Program-made: the position numbers and the translations under genes
Notes under the pieces: generated by a model
Databases searched by the model: none
The model's input: the letters and a program-made list of their open reading frames with translations, nothing else
What the model was told of the DNA's origin: nothing
DNA from: Funneliformis mosseae
Taxonomy: Eukaryota > Glomeromycota > Glomeromycetes > Glomerales > Glomeraceae
Assembly (NCBI GenBank): GCA_910592005.1
Contig: CAJVPP010000580.1
Coordinates: 1-29,404, forward strand
Direction of reading: 5' to 3'
DNA length: 29,404 nt
In this document: positions 1-11,508 of the stretch, one piece after another
Numbering within the stretch: position 1 is the stretch's first letter
How the letters are laid out: every line of letters starts with the position of its first letter

Positions 1-1974
1 CTTAAAATCTTCACTATAGCCTTATAGCGAAGTTGAGGTCTAGGATATAGAGTTTGTTATAACAAGAGTTGACTGTATATCTCTTCACTCTGCTCACTAC
101 AGAATGTATTAGTTATAAATACAGGATTATTTCATATTTTCACTACTGATAAAAGAAAGCATAATTAATATAGTAATGTTCTATCAATTTTTGAATAAGT
201 AAATAACTTACATTATACTTAGAAAATATTCTGTTATTTTTACCAAATCTGTCTTATTTTCTTTCCATTTTTTATTGAAAAATATGTTTTTCATATGCTT
301 TAGAGTCTCATTATATGAGATCTAAAAAGTCTATACTTGTTAAACTTTGTTTAAGTAAACTATAAAAGTTTATACCTTCTTCTATTGTAGGATACTAAGC
401 ACAAAACTTATTAGTTTTAAATATAAAAAACTCTAAAAAGCGTAGTAATTACTTCAAGTTTAGATTTTAACATATTAAGATTTTGTTTTATTTTTTTCTG
501 AGTATAGTTTAGAAGTGATTCTTTATTTATATTTAATACTTTTAATACTTTTAGCTTGCAAACACTGATATATCTACTTTTTATTTATAGTAGATGTGAT
601 AATAGTACTGGTATATTATTTTTACTTTTAAATTTATGAATTATAATTTCTGTTATACATATGTTTTCAAAAATTTTTAAAAAGGCATATTGTCATTATT
701 TTAGCTGAATAGTCATGCATAGTAAAGAGAAACAGAAACCCTTAACATTCTAAAATATTGATCTTCTGAGTTGACTCTCTCTAATCTTCAGCTATAACAT
801 ACTTAAACTAAAGCTTACATCTACTATAGTATCATTATTAAAGTAAGAAACAGAAATAAAAATCTCATTTATACCATATCTGTGATAATATTTTTAATAC
901 TTTAGTTCTTTAATCAAGATCTATTATAAGTTTCACTAATAATGAATTGATTGTTTGATCAAATATTTCCTGTACTTTATTATATAGAGGTAGAATATTA
1001 TTCTCTATTATTAAATAAATTACAGACATTTCATAGAGTATTAAATGATTTTTGTAATAAGAGAGCTTTAATCTTAGCTACTAAATTCATCATAGTAAAA
1101 AAATATTAATAAAAATATACTAATATAATGTGAAATTTTCAATGACTTAAACATAAATTTTCTATACCATTCTTTTAAATGCCATTTCTTATATTCACAT
1201 TCTCTTCATATTATGAAAAAGAAATAAGAAAAATATGCAAGATACTTTATGCTAAAATTTTATGTTTAAGAATAAGATATACAAAATATACATTGTAAAT
1301 TTCAATATTGCAAAGATATTGGAAAAATATACATATATATACTTTTTTATTTTACTTGCTCAACTGCTTAGTAATAAAGATCTATTAATATTATATAAAT
1401 ATATTTTGGTTAAAATCTAATAGAAATAACCTGTAACTTTAGAGGAAATTAATTCATAAATAAATGCTATTCAGATAAATAAGAAAAATTCAAAATATTT
1501 TAAAGATCAATTTCTTATATGTGAAAATTAATTTGTCATACAAATATTCACACAAAATTATAGATAATTTGTGATGTATCACTTATTATATCATATACAC
1601 TTTAATGAGAATTGAAAATATGCTAATTTATGTTTTATATATCAACATGTAATGTAGTAAGACATATACAATATATTATTTCTAATTTTTAAAAAAATAC
1701 TAATATTATGAAATGTAATTTATAAAATTTATTAATAAAATAATATTTTCTTTTTATTAAATATATACTGTATAATAATTTTATATTTCTTTTATTAATT
1801 AATATAATAAATTTTATAAATTTTATATTATTTTAATATATGAAAATATTTAAAAACTTTATAGTAAAATTAAACTTTTTAAAATAATAAAGAAAACTAT
1901 TATTTTTTTAATAATTTACATTTTATTAAAATATGTAATTGGTTTTATTAAAACAATAATAAGAAATATATATA
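1..1974. other. AT-rich gene-free stretch
   Basis: I found no coding frame, RNA gene or recognisable transposon terminus here. The first 850 bases are a little richer in G and C than the rest and may be an old, mutated mobile element, but I could not match their translation to a family in either direction. From about 1560 on the sequence is nearly pure A and T. A small perfect inverted repeat (TCTCAT-TAT-ATGAGA) lies at about 307-321. Confidence 0.5.
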
Positions 1975-2346
1975 CACTATCTAGACAAAAGTAGTGGACC
2001 TTTTATTTTTATTAATTACTCAAAATTATATATAATAATACTTAAAATTTTAATACATGATAATATAAATATCAAAGAATTTATATTTAAAGTTTTGTGC
2101 TTCTAACTTTCATGTAATTGTATTATTCAAAAAAATAAATTTAGTAATTGTTAAATTACTTAGACAATAGTGGTAGTCCCTCTATTTTTATTAATTACTT
2201 GAAATTACATTTAATAATAATGCTTGAAATTTTAATATATAATAATATAGATTTTTAAGAACATAAAGTCAAATTTTTACACTTCTAACCTTTATACAGT
2301 TGCATCAATTAAAAAATTTAAAAAAAATTCTGATGATTGTTAAATT
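1975..2346 (+). repeat. Tandem duplication of the left end of MITE A
   Basis: The first roughly 183 bases of MITE A (1975-2157) recur directly behind themselves (about 2158-2346). Matching landmarks are the AGTAGTGGACC / AGTGGTAGTCC pair, the TATTTTTATTAATTACT block, CTTCTAAC(C/T)TT and AATTGTTAAATTA. The copies differ by many substitutions, so the duplication is old. It gives the element two left-type termini and only one right terminus. Confidence 0.65.
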
Positions 2347-2705
2347 AAAAAAAAAAACAAAAATTATGAATTTGTAAAATAAAAATATAAAAATTCATGC
2401 TTATTTATTCTCCTAAACTATCACTTTCAAAATAATATAAAAATTAAAATAATTTATTATGTATAATTCTGAATAAACTTACTATTTACTTACTATTATA
2501 TAATATATATACGTGATAATTGTTAATATTTCCTTTTTAAGTTTTTTTAGTAAATATAGTTGTATGAAGGCTAGAATTATAAAATTTTGAATGTGTGTCC
2601 TTTAGAACTTATGTCATCACTTATTAAAATTCCAATTATTATTATTATGTATAATTTTGAGTAATTAACAAAAATAAAAGGTCTGCTACTTTTATTTAGG
2701 TAGTG
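1975..2705. mobile_element. Tc1/mariner-like MITE (A), TA-flanked
   Basis: The left end, starting CACTATCTAGACAAAAGTAG, is matched in inverted orientation by the right end, which reads outward as CACTACCTAAATAAAAGTAG. Similarity continues inward for about 75 bases (1975-2050 against 2630-2705) and more loosely for about 130. Both ends are flanked by TA, as expected for TA target-site duplication by Tc1/mariner transposases. The 731-bp interior holds no transposase frame, so this is a non-autonomous element. A short open frame crossing the right end (about 2577-2807, minus) is only the terminal repeat read through and is not a gene. Confidence 0.75.
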
Positions 2706-2751
2706 TATATATATTTTATTATAAATAAAAATATTTGTAAAATTCATATTA

Positions 2752-3519
2752 CAGTAGCAGTCATAAGTATCCGACCCCTCATAATTCTTAAAGTTAATTA
2801 ATAACACCCATTAAAATTTAAGTACAATACCAATGTTGATCACATGTAAAAATGCCGATATGTTTTAATAAATTAAACAAAATAGATTTTTTTATATAAT
2901 TTCAATATTATATTTAAAAATATTATTTAAATAAAGATTTTAGTAATAAACAAAAGTTATAATATTTGCTAAAAGTTCATATTATAGTATTTTTTAGATT
3001 TGCGATTTGATAAATCAATTTTCTTTCAGCAAAACTCTAATGTTAATTTTACATATAATTTCTATAAAAGTGACCTTTTGGCTTATATCTGTGAATTTTT
3101 TTTAGAAAAGAGAACTTAGAGTAAATTTGGCAAAAAGTTAATAAATACAAACATTATTCATAAATTAAAAGGAAGAATACAGTATTATTGAAGTTCTCTA
3201 AATATCTGTGTAATCTGTTTAAAATTCTATAAAAAATGTGTAATAAACTCCTAAAAATTAATATATTAAAAAAAAATCTATATATTTAAGGAGTTTAGGC
3301 GTTAAATAATAAAAAATGAGATTATTTACATAAAAAAAGGTTTTCTTTTGAAATATAAAATCTACCGATCATCTAACTTCTAAATTATACATGATATAAA
3401 TCTATAATTTTACAGATTATCAAGGTTAGTATTGAACCTTAAATTTAAAAAAATTTTTAATAGATATTATTAATTAACTTTAAGAATTATGAGGGGTCGG
3501 ATACGTATGACCGTTACTG
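2752..3519. mobile_element. Tc1-like MITE (B) with CAGT...ACTG termini
   Basis: The left terminus CAGTAGCAGTCATAAGTATC (2752 onward) is repeated in inverted orientation at the right (ending 3519), and the match extends about 50 bases inward through CCGACCCCTCATAATTCTTAAAGTTAATTAATA with three visible mismatches. TA dinucleotides at 2750-2751 and 3520-3521 are the expected target duplication, and CAGT ends are typical of Tc1 elements. The 768-bp body contains no transposase frame or DDE-type motif I can recognise, so it is non-autonomous or fully decayed. It lies 46 bp from MITE A. The open frame at 3489-3677 starts in its right end and is not a gene. Confidence 0.82.
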
Positions 3520-3606
3520 TATTTTTCCCCAAAATTGGATTCGATCCTATCTCTATTACTTCTAAAGGATATTATTTAAAGGTTTTTCTCCTGCTGTTGA
3601 GTTATT

Positions 3607-5159
3607 TTAAGAACATTCGTCCCTCTCATTATCGAAAGAAAGAAAAAAAAAATTTAGATAACAATAAAGGGACGTGAATTTCACACATTACGATTTTTTG
3701 TTTGTATATTGCATCTTTTTTTATTCTTTTGCACATGAGAAATCTGGAGTATCTATATTTCAATCCGATTGTTAAGTTCATACTTGTCAAGTTTACAAAC
3801 AAGATCACAACATTCGATGCAACGTGATATCTGTAATATCTGTAAACAATCTGTTGTAATTGTAAAATGTTATATTGTCAAACATAAAACATCACGTCTG
3901 TTTTTAATCTTTATCACATAATAATCAAATTATACAGTTGAAAGAATTTAAAATATTAATTTGTTTCACCCTTAAACTTTTTTGTGTTATCTGTGAGTCA
4001 TAGCGCGAATAAATTATATAATACATATATTCCACAATCAGCATACAAAGAAGGATACAAGGATACAAGGGAAATGATTAAAAATCCGGTAATTTCCTGT
4101 AATATCTGGAACTTTCTTTAAAATATTGGTGTATTTTTTATTTTTGTTTTTGTTTTCAACCGCACTTTCAGCCTTATTTTATTCAACTTTTTTTTCCTTT
4201 GTCCGGTAAGTCGAAGTAGGGATTTAGGTAATCGTTTCATTTTATTTAGATTATGCTTAAACTTTTACCCAGTTTCTTTAAAGATTATTAATTTTCGGCT
4301 TCAAATTAATTATCTCGAACGCGATAATAGTTACATAGTTACACGACGTAAGCCACAAAGCCAGCCAAAGTCACGTGCAAAGTTTAAGAACATTTGTCCC
4401 TCATCATTATCGAAAGAAAGAAAAAAAAGATTTAAATAACAATAAAGGGACGTGAATTTCACACATTACGATTTTTTGTTTGTATATTGCATCTTTTTTT
4501 ATTCTTTTGCACATGAGAAATCTGGAGTATCTATATTTCAATCCGATTGTTAAGTTCATACTTGTCAAGTTTACAAGATCACAACATTCAATGCGATGCA
4601 ACGTGATATCTGTAATATCTGTAAACAATCTGTTGTAATTGTAAAATGTTATATTGTTAAACATAAAACATCACGTCTGTTTTTAATCTTTATCACATAA
4701 TAATCAAATTACAGTTGAAAGAATTTAAAATATTAATTTGTTTCACCCTTAAACTTTTTTGTGTTATCTGTGAGTCATGACTCAGGATAGCACGAATATA
4801 TTATATACATATATTCCACAATCAGCATACAAAGAAGGATACAAAGATACAAGGGAAATGATTAAAAATCCGGTAATTTCCTGTAATATCTGGAACTTTC
4901 TTTAAATATTGGTGTATTTTTTATTTTTGTTTTTGTTTTCAACCGCACTTTCAGCCTTATTTTATTCAACTTTTTTTCCTTTGACCAGTAAGTCGAAGTA
5001 GGGATTTAGGTAATCGTTTCATTTTGTTTAGATTATGCTTAAACTTTTACCCAGTTTCTTTAAAGATTATTAAGTTTCGGCTTCAAATTAATTATCTCGA
5101 ACGCGATAATAGTTACATAGTTACACGACGTAAGCCACAAAGCCAGCCAAAGTCACGTG
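3607..5159 (+). repeat. Two tandem direct copies of a ~775-bp unit
   Basis: Copy 1 (about 3607-4377) and copy 2 (about 4384-5159) align almost end to end. The offset is 777 bases at the left end and 782 at the right. Shared landmarks are the AAAGGGACGTGAATTTCACA block, the ATATCTGTAATATCTGTAAA block, the GGATACAAGG run, and the right-hand end AAAGCCAGCCAAAGTCACGTG. Differences are scattered substitutions and small indels, for example an extra GACTCAGGA near 4780 in copy 2. Open frames inside the unit (4407-4664 minus, 5024-5221 plus) are not preserved between copies, so the unit looks non-coding. CACGTG ends each copy. I do not recognise the unit as a named repeat. Confidence 0.9.
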
Positions 5160-6201
5160 AAAAGAGCATGATCGTTCCGTCCAATCAACAATTGATTTTT
5201 GGTATGTTGGCTAATCCTTAATTGTTCAATTCAAATTACGCCAAACTTTAGTCTTAACTTGGAATTACAAATCAAATAAATAATACGTAAAAAAAAAAGG
5301 AAAAAAAGGATCTACCATTGAATAATAAATTTCCCGAAAAATTTGAATTGGACATTGTACGAATCCAGTAAAGTAATGAAACAAAATTTCTCACCGAAAA
5401 TATGACTAAATTAGAAATTTCCGTACGTTCTTCCTTTTCAGATAAATTTTAACTTGAATAGTTAGCAAGTAACAAGGTGTCACAAATACGCTTTCATAAT
5501 TTCTTGGCAAAAGACCAACGGAAAATCTTTGAACCAACCAGTCGTCAAATCACGCCATGCTAAATATCGCTAATGCGGCGCAGGGGTTTTAATTTAGAGA
5601 CAATTTTTGAGACGAAGAATTTTTTTAGCATATAACCTAATTAAGATGTTTTACTTAAATGATTAGGTGTAAAATAATATTCAATTTACACAAAAAGGTT
5701 CTTTGATCAAATTTATTCAAATGAAAACTTCTTTCAGATTTTTATTTTTTTTTTTTTTGAATATCATACCCGAAAAGAGAAATTATAATGAAATTCGATT
5801 AAACTTTGTAGGTTTACACTTCTTTAAATTTTTCTCCAGAATTTGGATAACTGGACGGTATTTTGGGAAACTAGATCATCGATCACAATCGATCCGATCC
5901 GATTTTGATTGAATATCCAATTATTGGAAGGTTTACAAAATAATTATGAAGAACAAAATATTTTTGTGTTTGGAAATTTTTTATTGTTACAAAAAAAAAA
6001 TATTTTTTTTTGGAAAAAATATATTATTCATTAAATTTTACACAATATTTTAGTCGAAACAATTTTCGTTAAATATATCAAAGGTGGTCAAATATATTCT
6101 AAAGTAATTTCTTAAAAGATAATTTTTGAGTCACTTCATTATAAAAATTTATTATGTATAATCTCTTTATTTAAATTTTCTTTTTTGAAGATTCTACAAT
6201 G

Positions 6202-6290
6202 TATATAAGGTTTCACGTGAACAAGCATAATCTGTAAAATCAAATAGTATTTGATCGACAAAGCTACGCCACACGAACAACATGGGTAAA
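6202..6290 (+). promoter_or_regulatory. Promoter-like cluster: TATA box, CACGTG, ATG beside a GT donor
   Basis: TATATAAG (6202-6209) is followed by the palindrome CACGTG (6214-6219) and, 73 bases after the TATA box, by an ATG (6282-6284) in a good context (A at -3, G at +4). The ATGG is immediately followed by GTAAAT, which could be a splice donor, giving a four-base first coding exon. I could not find a convincing downstream exon, so the gene, if any, is unidentified. The arrangement may be chance. Confidence 0.25.
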
Positions 6291-9014
6291 TTTTTATATT
6301 TGTAAAACCAAAATTCTTAACCGTTATGAAATTGACTTTCCTTTTTTATATGGAATAAATATGGGATGCATATTATCACCGCATCGTATCACAAATCACC
6401 GATGTCAGTATTAGTCGCATGATTCTTAATGACACAAACGATAACACACTTTATTGGATAGTTCTAAGAACCATTAATATATCAATCAAATCGTCGGAGT
6501 CAAAGCTATATTGGACTTTGCCTATTGCTTAAAATGAGTTAATTCCCACAACTATAAATAGATTTAGGGCAGATTATTTTGTCGATCATTCTTTAGATTA
6601 TTTAGATATCAAAATAAGATACGGTAGATAAATACAATATAAACATAATAAAAAAATTTTTTTTCTCTTACGATTTCTATTTGTTCACGAAAAATAATAT
6701 TTTTTCGTGTAAACTAAAAAAATTTATCGATATTACGCGAGCCTTTGTTTTTTTTAGATCATCAAGAATTATTTTCTTTGATGGGCTAAAAAGTTCGGAT
6801 CTTGTACTTGATTTAAATATTCTTCAGTGTGCGCGAAATCTTCATTGGTGAAGTTGAACTTCCAATCTTACGCGTTTGTACATTAATGAATTTGTTTAGA
6901 AAAGAGGTCATTGTGAATGCGCGCATAAAAGTATACGAATATTATTGGATGTTCAGAAATAAAATATTTATTGTTACATTGTCAGACCACAAAAAGAAAA
7001 AAAAGGAATATGTGACATATATGTAGAACAAGATATTCCTGAGCCATATAAAAGAAAAATATTATCTCAATAAATTGTTTTTCTTTGAATGCAATCCTGA
7101 ATGTAAATAAATGACCGAGATGTAATCAATCAAGGAACTAATCAGAATCTTGCATGATCCTATTTAAAGATTCCAAAGAAAGGACAAACGATGGAGAGTA
7201 TTTTTATTACACCCTTTTGGGATAAATATAATTTTATTAAATTGCACGTCTATATGAAATGATCGTGATGCTAAGCGATTGTTTGTTTTAAGCCGATGAA
7301 CGACTACCTTTCTAGCGCACCAATTAATTTTGGCGAACCAAAAATTGTAAATAAATGATTATCATGTGGATCAACTGTTGGATGTTAAAAATTATCGACG
7401 AAAATATCTTTTGGTATTCGGGACAAATTTCAAATATATGAAAAGACACGCTTTATTAAACAAACCTATAAGAATTTGTGAAAAGAAAAAAAAAAAAAAT
7501 TATAAAAGAGCGATATCTCAATGTCAATTCTTCATTTTATCGAAAAAAAAATTCGCTCAAATTCGTCAAGTATGAGCTATAGGAAATTGATCGAGCTCGA
7601 TTTATAAAGAAATTAATCTATCAGTTATTCCAACTTTCATTCTCAGAATGAATTATTCGCTCCTTTAAAAAAATAAATATTAAATATCTTTATCGATTCA
7701 ATATTTTCGTTCCGAACACGATTTTTGGTCCTTTGATTTAATCTTTCGTTATTAAAAATTATTACAATACAATATATGAACATTTTTCTTTTCTTATTTC
7801 TATTATTTCTATTTCTATCTTTTTTTATTTCCTTTATCTTATCTCTATTCTCCTCCGTATTTTTATTTTCTCTGTTTTTCAGATAAAATTATTCTCACAT
7901 TAACTATGGATTTTTTAAAATTTTATAAACTTTCCCTTTCAATGCGCAAAAAATGAGAGACTTTTACTTTGAACCTAATGTATCACGTATTATCAATATT
8001 TTCGAATGAATTCTTTTTTTTTTTTTCTTTCGTCGTCTAAAAAAAAAAGGAATTATTTATTTATTTTGTATTTCGCTTGAGCGCTTTTCTATACAAATTA
8101 TATTACTGTATATATATATATATTAACATTTATGGTAGATATTCACAATTTTACGCTAAAAATCTAAATAAAGTTAACAAGTTATTTATACCAAACAGCA
8201 TTATCTGTTCTTTTTTATGTAATTACTCACTCAAATCTACAATCTTTTAATATGTCTCGATTGCAAAGGTACTGATTTTTTTTTTCTTTTCTTTTTATGA
8301 AAATTTCAAAATCAACCAAAGTGATTTGGTGACTGACAATTGCTGAAACCTTAACAGAATTTGCGTATATGGATAGTTCATTTATGTGATAAGGTGTAAC
8401 CTTTGATCAAAAACAATGTAACATAACAAAATTTTTTAAAGTTCATAGAATAATAATATGGGCACCTTGCCGTAGAGAGGAAGGAAACTGCCGAAACAAA
8501 TGTTTTTGATTAATGCCAATTCTGGACGCATTTTTTTTTTGTTTTGTTACCTTCCGAATATTAACCTTCCCCTCCAATTCTGCGGCAAAGTCCTTTGAAA
8601 TTTCATGTTCAGCCTTTAACGTTATACAATATAAAAAATTTGACTGTGTATTTTTGTGCTCTTTGTGCGTGCATATGTGAGTAACTGTTGTCACAGAATC
8701 CAAAAAAAGGGTTATTCTATAAAAAATCTGGCGTAAAACAAAATGCACATCAATAACAACGAACGGAATCCTATAAAAGAAGAATTTTTATCCCATTATA
8801 CTACAACATCCCCTTAGAAGTAAATTAATGAATAAATATTTATATATTGTATTCCCTCCCTACTCATTTCTATAAACGGCAATCCTGATGCCCCCTCCCA
8901 AATTTGAAATTAATCCCAACTCGCTTTCTAATAATTACCGGAATTTAGAACCGAATGTATCTCGACAATCTTTTTTTTTGGTGATAATTCCAAGTTATGC
9001 GAAATGCATCATTA

Positions 9015-9048
9015 TTTTTTTTTTTTTTTTTATATAAAAAAAAAAAAA
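9015..9048. repeat. T17-ATAT-A13 palindromic homopolymer tract
   Basis: A run of 17 T (9015-9031) is followed by ATAT and 13 A (9036-9048), so either strand can fold into a simple A:T hairpin. It lies about 400 bases upstream of the F-box reading frame. Such tracts exclude nucleosomes in fungi; function here is inferred only from position. Confidence 0.7.
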
Positions 9049-9376
9049 TATGAATTTGTGTTACAGTCAAGTGGAGAACTCTAAAATGTTCTCGTTTCAA
9101 TTTGAAACCTTTTGGTTGAATTACTTTTTTTCGGTTTCATTATTTTTCATTAATGTCTAACTTTGTAGTTAAGATTAATTAAAAAGTTTATTCTCTAAAT
9201 AAAAAAAGTTAAAACCTTTTTTCGAGCTGTACTTTGAATATCATCCTCGGTTACTTTACGCTAACAAAAAAAAAGTTCCTTTTTTTTTTATTTTTTTTTT
9301 TTCGTAATCTTATTAGAATAAAGCAACAATTATGACGTGTGGCGTTTTTATGCGACTGGTAAAGTTACAATTTTTC

Positions 9377-9408
<32 letters not shown>
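9377..9408. repeat. Perfect T16/A16 palindrome before the F-box gene
   Basis: Sixteen T (9377-9392) are followed without spacer by sixteen A (9393-9408), a perfect 32-base inverted repeat ending 48 bases before the first usable ATG of the F-box gene. It probably lies in the core promoter or 5' untranslated region. It could also be an assembly-sensitive homopolymer. Confidence 0.75.
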
Positions 9409-9456
9409 GAAAGTTAGAGGTTACATTTCCTTTTGAACATCATCAATTCAATACTA

Positions 9457-11148
9457 ATGCTATCCCTTTACATTCTTCTTTATTTGAAGTGTCGATTGTT
9501 TAAAACTGAATCACAAAAGTCAGTAAAAACAAAAAAACCGTTCACTTATCGCACCAAATCATTCAATTTCTCGTCAACCATGAGAGCATCAATCAGGAAT
9601 AGCGCATATTATACCATATCAAATTTTCTTCATTCAGATTGTTTAGTAAGAATATTTGAATACCTTGAGGAGGACTACGCGACGTTGCGTTCGTGTGCTT
9701 TGGTTGATAGATTTTGGTGTCAAACAGCCATTCCAATATTATGGAGCAATACATTAAAGATACGAAAAAAATTTACCGGTAGTAATTATGAATCATTTGA
9801 AGGATTTTTGATAATCAATATATATTTGTCGACGTTACCACCGGACATAAAACAATCATTCATGGATAAGGGGATAAATTTATCAACGACCACAAAACGG
9901 AAACCAACCTTTAATTATGCGACCTTTTTAAGGGTCATCGATATGAGATGTTTATTCGTTTTCGTCAGAGCTTGGATTCAGCAGCTGACCATTACAAAGC
10001 AACAAAATCATTATAGTTCAAGACAATTTCAATTTATTTTACAACAATTATTAAATCATTTTTTTAGAAATTCACGTTGCATACATATCCTTAGAATAAA
10101 TAATTCGGATACTGCAGAATTGATAAGGAATTCCATAGAGCAAATTCCGGAACCAAAAAAGTGTTTGGCGAATTTAAGAGAACTCGTGTCATATTGGGAT
10201 GAGCATCAAGTTATGGATATCATATTTTATGAACTTGGAAAAGTCGCTCGGTTTATAGAAAAATTAGATCTAACATTATTTCACATAACGGTAGAATTGT
10301 CATCATTAATAAGGGCGCAGAGAAATTTAAGTCACTTAACCCTTTGTAATAAGATAAACTCTTCCGCTCATTTTGATCCTTGGATTGAAGGTGCCATCGG
10401 TTCGGCTTTAATGGAAAAATCCCGTTCAATTACTCATTTGGAATTAGAGAAAAAGGAATTCCCTCTAGACTCTCTAAGTAATTTTAATAATTTAGTTGAA
10501 TTAAGTTTAAAATATTGTGGTCATGAGAATTTTCAACAAAGTGATTGGTTACCTTTAACAACGGTTTCCTTAAAATACCTGGAAAAACTTTACTTTGAGA
10601 GCAAGTTTCCAATTTATTTGGAAATTTTCGTGAACTTTATAAAAAATTCCGGAAAAAATTTACGTCATATCACAATACATGGTTGTCAAATTTGTGATCC
10701 CGAGAAATCAAATTTATTATTGACTTCCATAGCTGAAAATTGCCCTTTGTTAAAATTTTTTGATGGTCCAGTACAGTCCGAAAATGTTGAGGAATTGGGC
10801 AAATTATTAGAATCCTGTTTACAATTATCTGAATTATATTTACATCCTTCTACCGCGAGATGTTTTTCTCCGGTGCCTAGAATGAACTTTGATTTATTAT
10901 TTAATGAAATCACCATTAAATCATCGAATGAATTAGAAAGGTTAGCGATAATACATGGTTGGAAGATTACCTCAACCTCTTTGGAATATTTCTTTGAGAA
11001 TCGCAGGAAAAAATCTTACAAACCTATCAGTTTTTATTGGGAAAGTTCATGTACGGTATTTAAAGGTATCAATAATATTTGTCAAAAATACGAAAACCTT
11101 GGTGTCGTTCAAGATTTCAAACAAATTCACTGTCAAAAACATTATTAA
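9457..11148 (+). CDS. F-box protein with leucine-rich-repeat-like region
   Basis: This is an uninterrupted 563-codon frame without introns. An F-box is visible at about residues 53-97: the start ISNFLHSDCLVRIFEYL is followed by the conserved spacing LRSCALV and W-x(5)-PILW. From about residue 230 on, leucine-rich segments recur (LSHLTLCNKI, ITHLELEKKEF, LVELSLKYCG, LRHITIHGCQI, LSELYLHPST), resembling degenerate LRRs used to bind substrates. By family knowledge such proteins bind Skp1 through the F-box and recruit targets to an SCF ubiquitin ligase; the target is unknown. An in-frame TAG at 9415 closes the frame upstream. The first ATG is 9457. The ATG at 9580 (522 residues) has the better Kozak context (A at -3) and puts the F-box nearer the N-terminus, so it is a serious alternative; the 41 extra residues begin with a hydrophobic stretch. 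F-box/LRR genes are strongly amplified in Glomeromycota. It is convergent with the siderophore synthetase gene. Confidence 0.88.
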   Translation: MLSLYILLYLKCRLFKTESQKSVKTKKPFTYRTKSFNFSSTMRASIRNSAYYTISNFLHSDCLVRIFEYLEEDYATLRSCALVDRFWCQTAIPILWSNTLKIRKKFTGSNYESFEGFLIINIYLSTLPPDIKQSFMDKGINLSTTTKRKPTFNYATFLRVIDMRCLFVFVRAWIQQLTITKQQNHYSSRQFQFILQQLLNHFFRNSRCIHILRINNSDTAELIRNSIEQIPEPKKCLANLRELVSYWDEHQVMDIIFYELGKVARFIEKLDLTLFHITVELSSLIRAQRNLSHLTLCNKINSSAHFDPWIEGAIGSALMEKSRSITHLELEKKEFPLDSLSNFNNLVELSLKYCGHENFQQSDWLPLTTVSLKYLEKLYFESKFPIYLEIFVNFIKNSGKNLRHITIHGCQICDPEKSNLLLTSIAENCPLLKFFDGPVQSENVEELGKLLESCLQLSELYLHPSTARCFSPVPRMNFDLLFNEITIKSSNELERLAIIHGWKITSTSLEYFFENRRKKSYKPISFYWESSCTVFKGINNICQKYENLGVVQDFKQIHCQKHY

Positions 11149-11508
11149 ATCCCGAAGGGATCGGGAGGAAGGGAAGAAATTCTTTTGTACATGAATTGAT
11201 GCAACATTCAATTCCTTCATCAAAAAAAAAAGAAAAATAATAATATTCATAATAACACGTTTCAATTGATTCGTATCGTCCCTTCATCCTTATATATAAT
11301 AATTATATAATACTTTGATAGTATTATCATAATATTATATAAAAAAAATTAAATTATAATAAATTCTTTATTAAGTTTATTTTGGCACATTACATTATCA
11401 ATCGACCTTTCCTTTTGATTTGAAACACGCTTTAAGCCTGTTAGATCATATTCGGAACACTAATCAAGGACATGCGATAGCACGATTTCTTGGTAACTAG
11501 CACTTTTT
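11149..11508. terminator. Convergent 3' regions of the two genes, with poly(A) signals
   Basis: This 360-bp gap separates the tail-to-tail stop codons of the F-box gene and the siderophore synthetase gene. Plus-strand AATAAA lies at 11358-11363, about 210 bases after the F-box stop. Minus-strand AATAAA lies at 11367-11372 and again at 11376-11381, about 130-140 bases after the synthetase stop. The signals of opposite strands sit only a few bases apart, so the two 3' untranslated regions may overlap. Short A+T palindromes occur at about 11290-11340. Confidence 0.5.

Larger units (their letters stand above)
5160..9456. other. Gene-poor intergenic region upstream of the F-box gene
   Basis: About 4.3 kb of moderately AT-rich sequence with no frame I would call a gene. 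Open frames at 5703-5912, 6829-7026, 7366-7575 (plus) and 8443-8748 (minus) are short, rich in Lys/Phe/Ile runs from homopolymers, mostly lack an ATG or show no domain, and were rejected. Base composition from 5230 to 9000 is less extreme than in the transposon deserts, so undetected untranslated exons or a very short gene cannot be excluded. The segment around 5805-5930 (CTCCAGAATTTGGATAACTG and a run of GATCGAT/CCGATCC words) looks like part of a dispersed repeat, but only one copy is present here. Confidence 0.5.

Noticed and set aside
3200..3480. Transposase remnant inside MITE B
   Set aside because: Translations in both directions gave no DDE/D or helix-turn-helix motif of Tc1 transposases.
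4407..4664. 85-codon minus-strand frame inside the tandem duplication
   Set aside because: The frame is not kept in the other copy despite near identity, so it is not under coding constraint.
6829..7026. 65-codon plus-strand frame
   Set aside because: Begins with GTG rather than ATG, ends in a poly-Lys run, and shows no recognisable family.
7366..7575. 69-codon plus-strand frame
   Set aside because: Begins with GTG, dominated by Lys tracts from A-runs, no conserved motif.
8443..8748. 101-codon minus-strand frame
   Set aside because: No domain, spans homopolymer-derived Lys runs, no promoter or splice context; length is within chance for this composition gap.
9433..9456. F-box gene starting at the TTG codon 9433
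   Set aside because: Non-ATG initiation is not expected for a fungal nuclear gene; ATG 9457 or 9580 is the credible start.
10686..10916. Minus-strand frame within the F-box gene, and plus-strand frames 10955-11194, 12732-13058 and 13566-13751
   Set aside because: Antisense or out-of-frame shadows of the two real genes.
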